DNA of 23,953 nucleotides, taken from NCBI GenBank assembly GCA_004557805.1, contig SFFS01000016.1, forward strand, positions 1 to 23,953, read 5' to 3'. The notes under the pieces were generated by a model that saw nothing but the letters and a program-made list of their open reading frames with translations, was not told the origin of the DNA and made no database searches. This document shows, piece after piece, positions 1-6,333 of this stretch. Numbering within the stretch: position 1 is the stretch's first letter; each line of letters starts with the position of its first letter. The translations under genes and the position numbers were made by a program. Source of the DNA: Clostridiales bacterium (GTDB lineage Bacteria; Bacillota; Clostridia; Christensenellales; Aristaeellaceae).

Positions 1-180
1 CATGTTGATTCCGCGCGCCGCAAGCCGCAGCGTCACCGCGCCCGTTCCGCAGCCGCACTCCGCCGCGCGGCGAATGTTCACGCCCATTTCCGCGGCGATT
101 TCAAGGTAATGCGCCGTCCATGCGTCGTAGTCCACATCGGCCATCAGGCAGTCGTACGCCCGCGCAAATCCGCCGTACAT
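1..180 (-). CDS. Class I SAM-dependent methyltransferase, N-terminal part (cut by window edge)
   Basis: Sixty codons are visible, from an ATG at 180 to the left edge of the window. The protein begins MYGGFARAYDCLMADVDYDAW and reaches the glycine-rich SAM-binding motif I (AECGCGTGAVTL, residues about 44-55), which is the nucleotide-binding loop of Rossmann-fold methyltransferases. The ATG overlaps the TGA stop of the upstream membrane-protein gene in an ATGA arrangement, so the two are probably translationally coupled. The substrate cannot be inferred because the C-terminal half is missing. N-termini of this kind (FA-YD-LM-DV-Y-W) occur in uncharacterised Firmicute methyltransferases of the YqeM type; that comparison is from memory. 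Confidence 0.85.
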   Translation of the reverse strand, partial: MYGGFARAYDCLMADVDYDAWTAHYLEIAAEMGVNIRRAAECGCGTGAVTLRLAARGINM

Positions 181-1151
181 CATTTCTGTTCGTCATCCTG
201 CTTCGGCTGCGGCAGCGTGGGATCGATTTCATAATCGTCCTCGGTCGTCTGGCGCAGACCCATGCCGGTTTTGGCCCCTTCAATATTGGGGTTGATATAC
301 CGCTCGCAGACGGCGTTGGCGTACGCGCTGAAAAGGAAGCGGTCGAACGCAAAGCCGAACAGCAGATAGTACAGCATCAGCGCGAGCATCACATACGCGG
401 TAGCCGCCGGGATCAGCAGCACGACCGCAAAAGCGAGGATGACAAGCCACAGCGAGCACAGGCGGATGCCCAGCGCAAGCGGCAGCTTGCCGAAAGTCAT
501 GATGAGCGCGTTGCGCAGCAGGTTCTTAAACGACAGTTCATAAGTGACCATCATCATATAGACCACCTGAAGCGAAAGCAGCCAGATCACGCCCAGAATC
601 ACGCACAGCGTCTGCGGCACCGCAAACAGGAAGCCCTTCGACGCCGCCATCTGGCCGTAAAACCGATAGCCGACATAGAGAATGACCGGCAGCGCGCCCG
701 TAATCGCAGAAACGCCGAGCGCCTGCTTCCAGTTTGCCTTGAACGCATCCTTAAAATCGCTGAACATAAAGCTGTGCTGATCGCGCGTCCAGTTGCGCGT
801 CACAAAGCTCACGCCCGCCGTCGCCGGGCCGGTAATGGCAAGGCAGGGAAAAAGGATCAGCAGATACGTCGTGATCAGGCTGAACGCCTGGCTGCGCATC
901 GCATCGGCCGTCATTTCACCCGCCTGCACCGCGGCGGCCGTGTTTTGCAGCACGAGATAATTCATCACGGTCCAGAGAATTGCGGGCAGATAAAACAGCA
1001 GATACAGCAGGTTCAGCTTCATCAGCGAACCCCAATATACGCGCAGCATCTGGAAAAACAGCGAAACGCGGCTTGTCGGCAGGTTTTCCGGATTGAAGTC
1101 CGCCTTTCCCGCTTTTCCGTAATATAGATTGTTGAAGAAGTTCCCAAGCAT
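180..1151 (-). CDS. Polytopic membrane protein, DUF624/YesL-like
   Basis: A 323-residue protein with a short N-terminal cytoplasmic stretch (MLGNFFNNLYYGKAGKAD) and about five or six hydrophobic segments, near residues 44-68, 90-117, 140-163, 172-200 and 225-270, followed by a charged tail rich in Asp, Glu and Pro. The start FFNNLYYGKAGKAD and the early FFQMLRVYWGSLMKLN segment resemble the YesL/DUF624 family of Firmicute membrane proteins, often found near carbohydrate uptake genes; its molecular role is unknown. The ATG at 1151 follows GGGAGG at 1162-1167 and a good promoter at 1198-1226. Its stop overlaps the start of the methyltransferase gene. Family assignment is moderate; the membrane nature is clear. 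Confidence 0.8.
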   Translation of the reverse strand: MLGNFFNNLYYGKAGKADFNPENLPTSRVSLFFQMLRVYWGSLMKLNLLYLLFYLPAILWTVMNYLVLQNTAAAVQAGEMTADAMRSQAFSLITTYLLILFPCLAITGPATAGVSFVTRNWTRDQHSFMFSDFKDAFKANWKQALGVSAITGALPVILYVGYRFYGQMAASKGFLFAVPQTLCVILGVIWLLSLQVVYMMMVTYELSFKNLLRNALIMTFGKLPLALGIRLCSLWLVILAFAVVLLIPAATAYVMLALMLYYLLFGFAFDRFLFSAYANAVCERYINPNIEGAKTGMGLRQTTEDDYEIDPTLPQPKQDDEQK

Positions 1152-1197
1152 CCCTTATTTTCCTCCCCAAATCCACAGCATGTTTTCATGATCTTAT

Positions 1198-1226
1198 ACT
1201 ATAACATATCCTTGGCGTAAATTCAA
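1198..1226 (-). promoter_or_regulatory. Sigma-A promoter for the 1151 membrane-protein gene
   Basis: Read on the minus strand: -35 TTGAAT (1226-1221), a 17-bp spacer, and -10 TATAGT (1203-1198). It lies about 47 bp upstream of the ATG at 1151, with a GGGAGG ribosome binding site between them. It is back to back with the plus-strand promoter at 1270-1298. Confidence 0.7.
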
Positions 1227-1269
1227 AACCATCTTCTTCTTTTTTGAGGCACAAATCATTGGAAAGTTC

Positions 1270-1298
1270 TTTTCATAACCTCCCGCATGTGTTATAAT
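1270..1298 (+). promoter_or_regulatory. Sigma-A promoter for the sugar-isomerase family gene
   Basis: The -35 is TTTTCA (1270-1275), the spacer 17 bp, and the -10 a perfect TATAAT (1293-1298). The predicted start of transcription leaves a short leader with AAGGAGG at about 1318-1324 before the ATG at 1332. The promoter excludes the longer reading frame beginning at 1287, whose ATG lies upstream of the -10. Confidence 0.7.
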
Positions 1299-1331
1299 GC
1301 CATCAGGATTGCACACAAGGAGGCTCGTTTC

Positions 1332-2813
1332 ATGAAAAATATTCCCGAAGTCAGACTCGGCGTCGTCGCCGTCAGCCGCGATTGTTTCCCCATTACCCTC
1401 TCTCATCGCCGCCGCACGGAAGTCGTAGCCGCTTTCCGCAAAGCGGGCGGCGAAATTTTCGAAGCGCAGACGATTGTCGAAAATGAAAACGACGCGCTGA
1501 AAGCGCTGGAAGAAGTCCGCGCTGCGGGCGTAAACGCGCTGGTCGTGTATCTCGGCAACTTCGGTCCCGAGGGCCCTGAAACGCTGCTCGCGCAGGAGTT
1601 CGGCGGCCCCGTAATGTTCGCCGCCGCAGCGGAAGAAAACGTCGCCGTCCTCACCAGTGATCGCGGTGACGCGTACTGCGGCATGCTGAATTGCAGCTAC
1701 AACGTCGGTCTGCGCGGCCTGAAGGCGTATATTCCGGAATACCCCGTCGGCACGCCCAATGAGGTTTCCGCGATGATCGCGGAATTTATCCCGATCGCCC
1801 GCACGCTGCTGGGCCTTCGCAGCCTGAAAATTTTCTCGTTCGGCCCGCGTCCGTTCGATTTTCTCGCGTGTAACGCTCCCATTGCTCCGCTGTTCAAGCT
1901 GGGCGTGAACATTCAGGAAAACTCCGAGCTGGATCTGCTGGAAGCCTATAAAGCGCATGAGGGCGATGCGCGCATCCCGGCGCTGGCCGAAGAAATGGCC
2001 GCCGAGCTGGGCGCCGGCAATCGCTACCCCGGCGTACTGCCGCGCCTTGCGCAGTATGAAATTACGCTGCTGGACTGGGCGGAGCAGAACCGCGGCGCAG
2101 CCGAGCACGTCATCTTCGCCAACAAATGCTGGCCCGCCTTCGAGCGTGCGTTCGGCTTCGTGCCCTGCTATGTCAACAGCCGCCTGACCCAGCGTGGCAT
2201 CCCGGTTTCCTGCGAGGTGGACATTTACGGCGCGCTGAGCGAATACATCGGCGTTTGCGTAACCGGCCATTCCGTGACGCTGCTCGATATCAACAACACT
2301 GTTCCGGCCGAAATGTACGAAAAGAGCATTCAGGGCAAGTTCCCCTATGATCTGAAGGAAACCTTCATGGGCTTCCACTGCGGCAACACCCCCATTGAAG
2401 ATCTGGAAGAGGGCCGGATGGGCTATCAGCTCATCATGAAGCGCTCTCTGGAACCCGACGGCGAACCGGACATCACGCGCGGCACGCTCGAGGGCGCGAT
2501 CAAGCACGGCCCCATCACGTTCTTCCGCCTGCAGGGCAACGCCGAAAGCCGGCTTGTCTCCTACATCGCGCAGGGCGAAGTGCTTCCGGTCAACCCGCAG
2601 TCGTTCGGCGGCATCGGCGTGTTCGCCATTTCGCAGATGAACCGCTTCTACCGCCACGTGCTCGTTGAAAAGCGCTATCCTCATCACGGCGCGGTAGCGT
2701 TCGGCAGCGCGGGCAAGGCGCTGTTCGAGGTGTTCAAACTGTTGGGCGTAGAGGATATTTCCTTCAACCAGCCTGCGGGCATGCTGTACAAAACCGAAAA
2801 CCCGTTCAAATAA
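1332..2813 (+). CDS. L-fucose/L-arabinose isomerase family protein
   Basis: A 493-residue cytoplasmic protein that looks like a member of the L-fucose/L-arabinose isomerase superfamily, metal-dependent ketol isomerases that interconvert aldoses and ketoses. Visible support: Glu295 in CEVDIYGAL and Asp319 in LLDINN, 24 residues apart, the same spacing as the metal-binding Glu and Asp of E. coli FucI; a conserved-looking FHCGN at 348-352; and a His-His pair at 451-452 (YPHHGAVAF) near the C-terminus, where FucI also has a metal-binding His. The start at 1332 is chosen because AAGGAGG lies just upstream and the 1287 start is before the promoter. No sugar kinase, aldolase or transporter gene lies beside it, so the substrate is unknown. 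Many proteins of this family are annotated only at family level. Confidence 0.82.
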   Translation: MKNIPEVRLGVVAVSRDCFPITLSHRRRTEVVAAFRKAGGEIFEAQTIVENENDALKALEEVRAAGVNALVVYLGNFGPEGPETLLAQEFGGPVMFAAAAEENVAVLTSDRGDAYCGMLNCSYNVGLRGLKAYIPEYPVGTPNEVSAMIAEFIPIARTLLGLRSLKIFSFGPRPFDFLACNAPIAPLFKLGVNIQENSELDLLEAYKAHEGDARIPALAEEMAAELGAGNRYPGVLPRLAQYEITLLDWAEQNRGAAEHVIFANKCWPAFERAFGFVPCYVNSRLTQRGIPVSCEVDIYGALSEYIGVCVTGHSVTLLDINNTVPAEMYEKSIQGKFPYDLKETFMGFHCGNTPIEDLEEGRMGYQLIMKRSLEPDGEPDITRGTLEGAIKHGPITFFRLQGNAESRLVSYIAQGEVLPVNPQSFGGIGVFAISQMNRFYRHVLVEKRYPHHGAVAFGSAGKALFEVFKLLGVEDISFNQPAGMLYKTENPFK

Positions 2814-2837
2814 GAAAAGCATTGCGGAGGCGCCACG

Positions 2838-3068
2838 ATGAACGAAAAGCGGCTGAAAACGATCAAGATTGTAACATGCAGCATCTGCGCGCTGATGTAC
2901 GTCGCGGGGCTCGTCATGTTCTTCCTGAAAAACCTGAGCGGCGGACTGAGCGCGTTCGTCTTCTCAACGCTGGCAGGGCTTTGCGCGCTGTATTATTTCC
3001 GTTCGCTGGAACGCGCTGCGGAACAGAAAACGGACGGCGCGGACGCGCTGGAAAAAGAAAAGCAATAA
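2838..3068 (+). CDS. Small two-helix membrane protein
   Basis: A 76-residue protein with two hydrophobic segments, about residues 9-30 (IKIVTCSICALMYVAGLVMFFL) and 36-54, then a charged tail rich in Glu and Lys (RAAEQKTDGADALEKEKQ). GGAGG at 2826-2830 sits 7 bp before the ATG. It lies 24 bp downstream of the isomerase-family stop codon on the same strand, with no promoter between, so it is probably the second gene of that operon, ended by the terminator at 3082-3110. I do not recognise a family. The good ribosome binding site and the helical pattern argue that it is a real gene. Confidence 0.7.
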   Translation: MNEKRLKTIKIVTCSICALMYVAGLVMFFLKNLSGGLSAFVFSTLAGLCALYYFRSLERAAEQKTDGADALEKEKQ

Positions 3069-3081
3069 CCGTACCCACAGC

Positions 3082-3110
3082 AAAAAACCGGCTTGCCAGC
3101 CGGTTTTTTT
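3082..3110. terminator. Bidirectional intrinsic terminator
   Basis: A 12-bp perfect stem (AAAAAACCGGCT with AGCCGGTTTTTT) around a TGCC loop. The T-tract at 3104-3110 ends the plus-strand operon (2838 gene), and the A-tract at 3082-3087 gives a T-tract on the minus strand, ending the acetyltransferase gene that stops at 3116. It lies between two convergent genes. Confidence 0.9.
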
Positions 3111-3115
3111 ATCGC

Positions 3116-3886
3116 TCATTTTTCGTTCAGTTCCGCAATTTGCGCCTCCGGCCTTGCCGTCAGCTGCACCCATGCCGGTCGGAACCCAGATCGGATGGCG
3201 TTGCGCGCGGATCGCACGTTCGACCATGCGCAGCAATAAAACGGCGCTTTCTCCCGCGCGAGAATTTCCAGCGCAAGGCGGCTTGTCAGCGCCGAAGCGA
3301 CGCCCTGCCGCCGGTATCCCGGCAGCACGTCCACGCCGATCTGCCACATCGTCCGGCAATCGGCCGAGCAGCCAGCCAATCCGATCAGCCTTCCGTTATC
3401 ATACGCGCCCACGGCCAGCACGTCCAGTTCGCGCCGCTTTTCGCACAGCGCGTTCGACCATTCCGGACGGTACAGCGCCTGAAAATCCGCACGCTGCAAA
3501 ATTCGCGTTTCATACGGGCACTCCAGCGCGCAAAGCACGTTCGGATCGGGCAGCCAGTATTCCGCCATAAAGCATGCGTTCAGCCCATGCGGACGCAGCG
3601 CGTCCATGAGCACGTGCAGGTTCGGCGTTTCAAAGCAGGCGTGCGCCGGAAAACGATTGACATATTCCGTTACCGTTTCGCGCAGCTGCGGCGCAACCGA
3701 CGCGACGATATTCTCGCCGTAACTCGTCAGATCGCACGCAAACGGCAATTCCAGATAGCGGCGCGCATCTCCGTTCGCCGCTGATTCCACGATCACGTTC
3801 TCCGCGCGCAGAAAATCCTCCGGGCGGCAGTTGCTGTCGCGCGCCGACTGTTCGAGCGCAAGACGGAAAATCGCGTCGCGCGTCAT
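3116..3886 (-). CDS. GNAT-family N-acetyltransferase
   Basis: A 256-residue protein whose C-terminal half carries the acetyl-CoA binding motif A of GNAT enzymes (VDVLPGYRRQGVASALT, residues about 185-201, with the R-x-x-G-x-G/A-like RRQGVA), followed by a YCCAWSNVRSARNAIRSGF segment typical of the last strand-helix of the fold. The N-terminal 120 residues are not recognisable and may set specificity. The ATG at 3886 overlaps the dnaK stop (ATGA at 3883-3886), so the gene is probably translated by coupling with dnaK. The acceptor substrate is unknown. Whether it acetylates a protein or a small molecule cannot be read from the sequence. Confidence 0.87.
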   Translation of the reverse strand: MTRDAIFRLALEQSARDSNCRPEDFLRAENVIVESAANGDARRYLELPFACDLTSYGENIVASVAPQLRETVTEYVNRFPAHACFETPNLHVLMDALRPHGLNACFMAEYWLPDPNVLCALECPYETRILQRADFQALYRPEWSNALCEKRRELDVLAVGAYDNGRLIGLAGCSADCRTMWQIGVDVLPGYRRQGVASALTSRLALEILAREKAPFYCCAWSNVRSARNAIRSGFRPAWVQLTARPEAQIAELNEK

Positions 3887-5658
3887 TTCTTCTCGTAGTC
3901 GGCGTCCATGCTGCCGTCGTCCGTATTTTCTTCACCGCTGGACGCGGTATACTGATCCGCGCCCGCAGCGCGCATGGCGGCCGAAAGCTCGTCGTAGGCG
4001 GCGCGCAGATCGCGATGTTCCTTGTCGACGATGGCCTTTTTCGCGCGCTTGAGCGGCTCCTGCAGGGACGCTTTCGCCTCGCGGCTCATCCTGCGCATCG
4101 CGCCCTCCGCCTGATAGACGAGCTGCTCCGCGTCGTTGACGAGCGCAGCCGCTTCCTTGCGGCGCTTGTCCTCTTCAGCGTACATTTCCGCATCGCGGAT
4201 AGCGCGGTCGATGTCGCCCTGCGACATGTTGCTCGAGCCGGAAATGACGATTTCCTGCTGCTTGCCGGTGCCGAGGTCTTTTGCAGAAACGTTGACGATG
4301 CCGTTGGCGTCGATGCGGAACTTCACCTCGATCTGCGGCACGCCGCGCGGCGCGCGCCGGATGCCCGTCAGCTTGAACTTGCCCAGCGACTTGTTCATCG
4401 ACGCGACCTCGCGTTCGCCCTGCAATACGTTAATTTCTACCGACGACTGAAACGGCGCGGCGGTAGTAAAAATCTGGCTCTTTTCAATCGGGATGGACGA
4501 ATTGCGGCTGATAATGCGCGCGTACACGTCGCCCACAGTCTCAATGCCCAGGCTCAGCGGGGTTACGTCCAGCAGCACCAGATCCTTGACGTTTCCCTCC
4601 ATCACGCCGCCCTGAATGGCCGCGCCCATGGCCACGCACTCGTCCGGGTTGATGCCCTTGAACGGCTCCATGCCCGTAAACCGTTTGACGGCTTCCTGCA
4701 CGGCCGGAATGCGCGACGAACCGCCCACGAGCAGCACCTTGCTCAGCTGCGAAGCGGAAAGATTCGCATCGCTCATCGCCTGCCGGACGGGCTCCATCGT
4801 CTTTTCCACAAGATGCGCCGTCAGCTCGTTGAACTTCGCGCGCGTAAGCGTGGTTTCCATATGCTTCGGGCCTTCCCGGTCGGCCGTGAGGAACGGCAGA
4901 TTGATCGAAGCCGTCATAATGCCCGACAGCTCGATCTTCGCCTTTTCGGCCGCTTCCCGCACGCGCTGCATGGCAACTGGATCGCGCCGCAGATCGAAAT
5001 GCTGCTCACGCTGGAATTCCTTCACGAGATAATCGACGATGCACGCATCGAAATCGTCGCCGCCAAGGCGGTTGTTTCCGGAAGTAGCCATGACCTCGAT
5101 CACGTCCGACCCAATTTCGAGGATGCTCACATCGAACGTACCGCCGCCAAGGTCGTATACCATAACCTTCTGCGATCCCTCTTTATCGATGCCGTAAGCG
5201 AGCGCGGCGGCCGTCGGCTCGTTGATGATGCGCCGCACGTTCAGCCCTGCGATTTTGCCCGCATCCTTGGTGGCCTGCCGCTGGCTGTCGGAAAAATAGG
5301 CCGGCACGGTGATAATCGCGTCGGTTACGGTTTCGCCCAGATAGCTCTCCGCATCGCTCTTCAGCTTTTGCAGGATCATCGCGGAAATTTCCTGCGGCGT
5401 ATACGATTTGCCGTCGATTTTCACCTTCCGGTCGGTGCCCATGTCGCGTTTGATGGAAGAAATGGTGCGCGCGGCGTTCACAACGGCCTGCCGTTTGGCC
5501 ACCTGCCCGACGAGTCGTTCCCCTTCTTTTGTAAACGCCACGACGGAAGGCGTAGTGCGGCTGCCGTCCGCGCCGGGGATGACGACGGGCTCTCCGCCCT
5601 CGATCACCGCTACGCAGGAATTCGTCGTGCCCAGATCGATACCGATAATTTTGCTCAT
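3883..5658 (-). CDS. dnaK: Chaperone protein DnaK (Hsp70)
   Basis: A 591-residue ATP-dependent chaperone with all the Hsp70 signatures: phosphate-1 loop GIDLGTTNSCVAV (residues 6-18), VPAYFSDSQRQATKDAG, the phosphate-2 loop DLGGGTFDVSILEIG, and LLVGGSSRIPAVQ, then the substrate-binding beta domain and helical lid. The tail ends in MDADYEKK. It is somewhat shorter than the roughly 605-640 residues usual for DnaK. The ATG follows AAAGGGA in the 71-bp gap after the zinc-ribbon gene. In Firmicutes dnaK normally sits in hrcA-grpE-dnaK-dnaJ under a CIRCE operator; here none of those genes is adjacent and no CIRCE inverted repeat (TTAGCACTC-N9-GAGTGCTAA) is present upstream. It may therefore be a relocated main copy or an additional DnaK. 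Confidence 0.95.
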   Translation of the reverse strand: MSKIIGIDLGTTNSCVAVIEGGEPVVIPGADGSRTTPSVVAFTKEGERLVGQVAKRQAVVNAARTISSIKRDMGTDRKVKIDGKSYTPQEISAMILQKLKSDAESYLGETVTDAIITVPAYFSDSQRQATKDAGKIAGLNVRRIINEPTAAALAYGIDKEGSQKVMVYDLGGGTFDVSILEIGSDVIEVMATSGNNRLGGDDFDACIVDYLVKEFQREQHFDLRRDPVAMQRVREAAEKAKIELSGIMTASINLPFLTADREGPKHMETTLTRAKFNELTAHLVEKTMEPVRQAMSDANLSASQLSKVLLVGGSSRIPAVQEAVKRFTGMEPFKGINPDECVAMGAAIQGGVMEGNVKDLVLLDVTPLSLGIETVGDVYARIISRNSSIPIEKSQIFTTAAPFQSSVEINVLQGEREVASMNKSLGKFKLTGIRRAPRGVPQIEVKFRIDANGIVNVSAKDLGTGKQQEIVISGSSNMSQGDIDRAIRDAEMYAEEDKRRKEAAALVNDAEQLVYQAEGAMRRMSREAKASLQEPLKRAKKAIVDKEHRDLRAAYDELSAAMRAAGADQYTASSGEENTDDGSMDADYEKK

Positions 5659-5700
5659 AGCTGCATGTCCCTTTCCTGGACGGAGTTGCTCTTATTTTCA

Positions 5701-5717
5701 GGCGCGCAGGGCGCGCC
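5701..5717. repeat. GC-rich palindrome between zinc-ribbon gene and dnaK
   Basis: GGCGCGC-AGG-GCGCGCC forms a perfect 7-bp stem with a 3-base loop in the 71-bp intergenic gap. There is no T-tract after it on the minus strand, so it is not a standard terminator. It could form a stable hairpin in a message reading from the zinc-ribbon gene into dnaK. An exact reverse complement of the 17 bases occurs at 18214-18230 inside the histidine kinase gene. Confidence 0.5.
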
Positions 5718-5729
5718 ATAAAACGTCCG

Positions 5730-6143
5730 TTACGCCTTCTTGGAGAACGTATGGCCGCAATGCTTGCATGTCACGTTCACCTCGCCCACCTTGCGCGGCA
5801 GGCGCATCAGCGTTTTGCACTGCGGGCATTTGAAGTAGCAGTACTGGCGGCTGTTTTTCAGCCGGATGAACCACTGCTTCGCGCTTTTCAGCCGCGGGCG
5901 AACCCATGCGAGAAACGCCGCGTTTTCCGCATAGCGCTTCTGCGTGTTGCGCGAGAACATACGGAAAATCGCCCAGATCAGGCACGCGAAGCCAAGCGTT
6001 CCGAAAAGGCTCAGGCGCGTTATCGCCATGAGGATATTCAGAAACAGCGCGCCGTAAACGAGCATAAGCGAAAGCTGATCCGCGCCGCTGCGCCCCGACA
6101 TGAAGTTGGTCATTCCGCTTTTCAGTTTGTCCCAGAATTTCAT
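5730..6143 (-). CDS. Membrane protein with C-terminal zinc ribbon
   Basis: A 137-residue protein with two adjacent hydrophobic segments (about residues 22-42 and 45-63), a basic linker, and a C-terminal four-cysteine zinc ribbon: CPQC at 106-109 and CKHC at 126-129, ending HTFSKKA. The start at 6143 (MKFWDKLKSG) is preferred because GGGAGGG lies 6 bp upstream; an in-frame ATG at 6176 has no such site. It is followed after 71 bp by dnaK on the same strand with no clear promoter between, so the two may be cotranscribed. It diverges from the secreted-protein gene at 6334. Function unknown; the zinc ribbon could bind protein or nucleic acid on the cytoplasmic side. Confidence 0.82.
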   Translation of the reverse strand: MKFWDKLKSGMTNFMSGRSGADQLSLMLVYGALFLNILMAITRLSLFGTLGFACLIWAIFRMFSRNTQKRYAENAAFLAWVRPRLKSAKQWFIRLKNSRQYCYFKCPQCKTLMRLPRKVGEVNVTCKHCGHTFSKKA

Positions 6144-6195
6144 ATTTTTCCCTCCCAATGCGTCTATCATACGCAAGCTTTATAAACAGAAAATG

Positions 6196-6225
6196 AACGG
6201 AAACCGTTTTTTCCATGCCAGTATA
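6196..6225 (-). promoter_or_regulatory. Candidate promoter -10 and leader dyad for the zinc-ribbon gene
   Basis: On the minus strand a -10-like TATACT (6225-6220) lies 17 bp from a weak -35 TTTTCT (6248-6243). Just downstream is a 13-bp dyad, AACGG-AAA-CCGTT (6196-6208), in the leader, which could be an operator or a short hairpin. The assignment is tentative because the -35 is poor. Confidence 0.4.
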
Positions 6226-6249
6226 ACATATTTTTTTCAGGAAGAAAAG

Positions 6250-6280
6250 TTGTTACAAAAGTGTTGGCATTGTTACAAAA
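6250..6280. promoter_or_regulatory. Two direct TTGTTACAAAA repeats, each a palindrome: probable operator
   Basis: TTGTTACAAAA occurs at 6250-6260 and again at 6270-6280, exactly 20 bp apart (about two helical turns). Within each, TTGTTACAA is a 9-bp dyad with a central base. One copy lies immediately upstream of the -35 of the plus promoter and the other fills the spacer between -35 and -10, a classic position for repressor binding. The upstream copy also abuts the candidate minus-strand -35 at 6243-6248. The regulator is unknown. Confidence 0.6.
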
Positions 6281-6292
6281 ATATGATATACT
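6264..6292 (+). promoter_or_regulatory. Sigma-A promoter for the secreted-protein gene
   Basis: -35 TTGGCA (6264-6269), 17-bp spacer, -10 TATACT (6287-6292). The leader of about 35 bases contains AGGAGG (6321-6326) before the ATG at 6334. The operator-like repeats at 6250-6258 and 6270-6278 flank and overlap the -35. Confidence 0.8.
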
Positions 6293-6333
6293 ACAGTTAA
6301 TCGACTGAAATGGACGCTAAAGGAGGAATCGCC

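Noticed and set aside
1194..2822. A 542-codon minus-strand open frame opposite the isomerase-family gene
   Set aside because: Same kind of antisense shadow; the plus-strand gene has the promoter, ribosome binding site and family motifs.
4015..5721. A 568-codon plus-strand open frame across dnaK
   Set aside because: It lies opposite the unmistakable dnaK gene, its composition (rich in His, Arg, Leu) is that of an antisense shadow in GC-rich DNA, and it has no recognisable domain.
5659..5729. Possible CIRCE (HrcA) heat-shock operator upstream of dnaK
   Set aside because: The gap was read on both strands and does not contain TTAGCACTC-N9-GAGTGCTAA or a near match.
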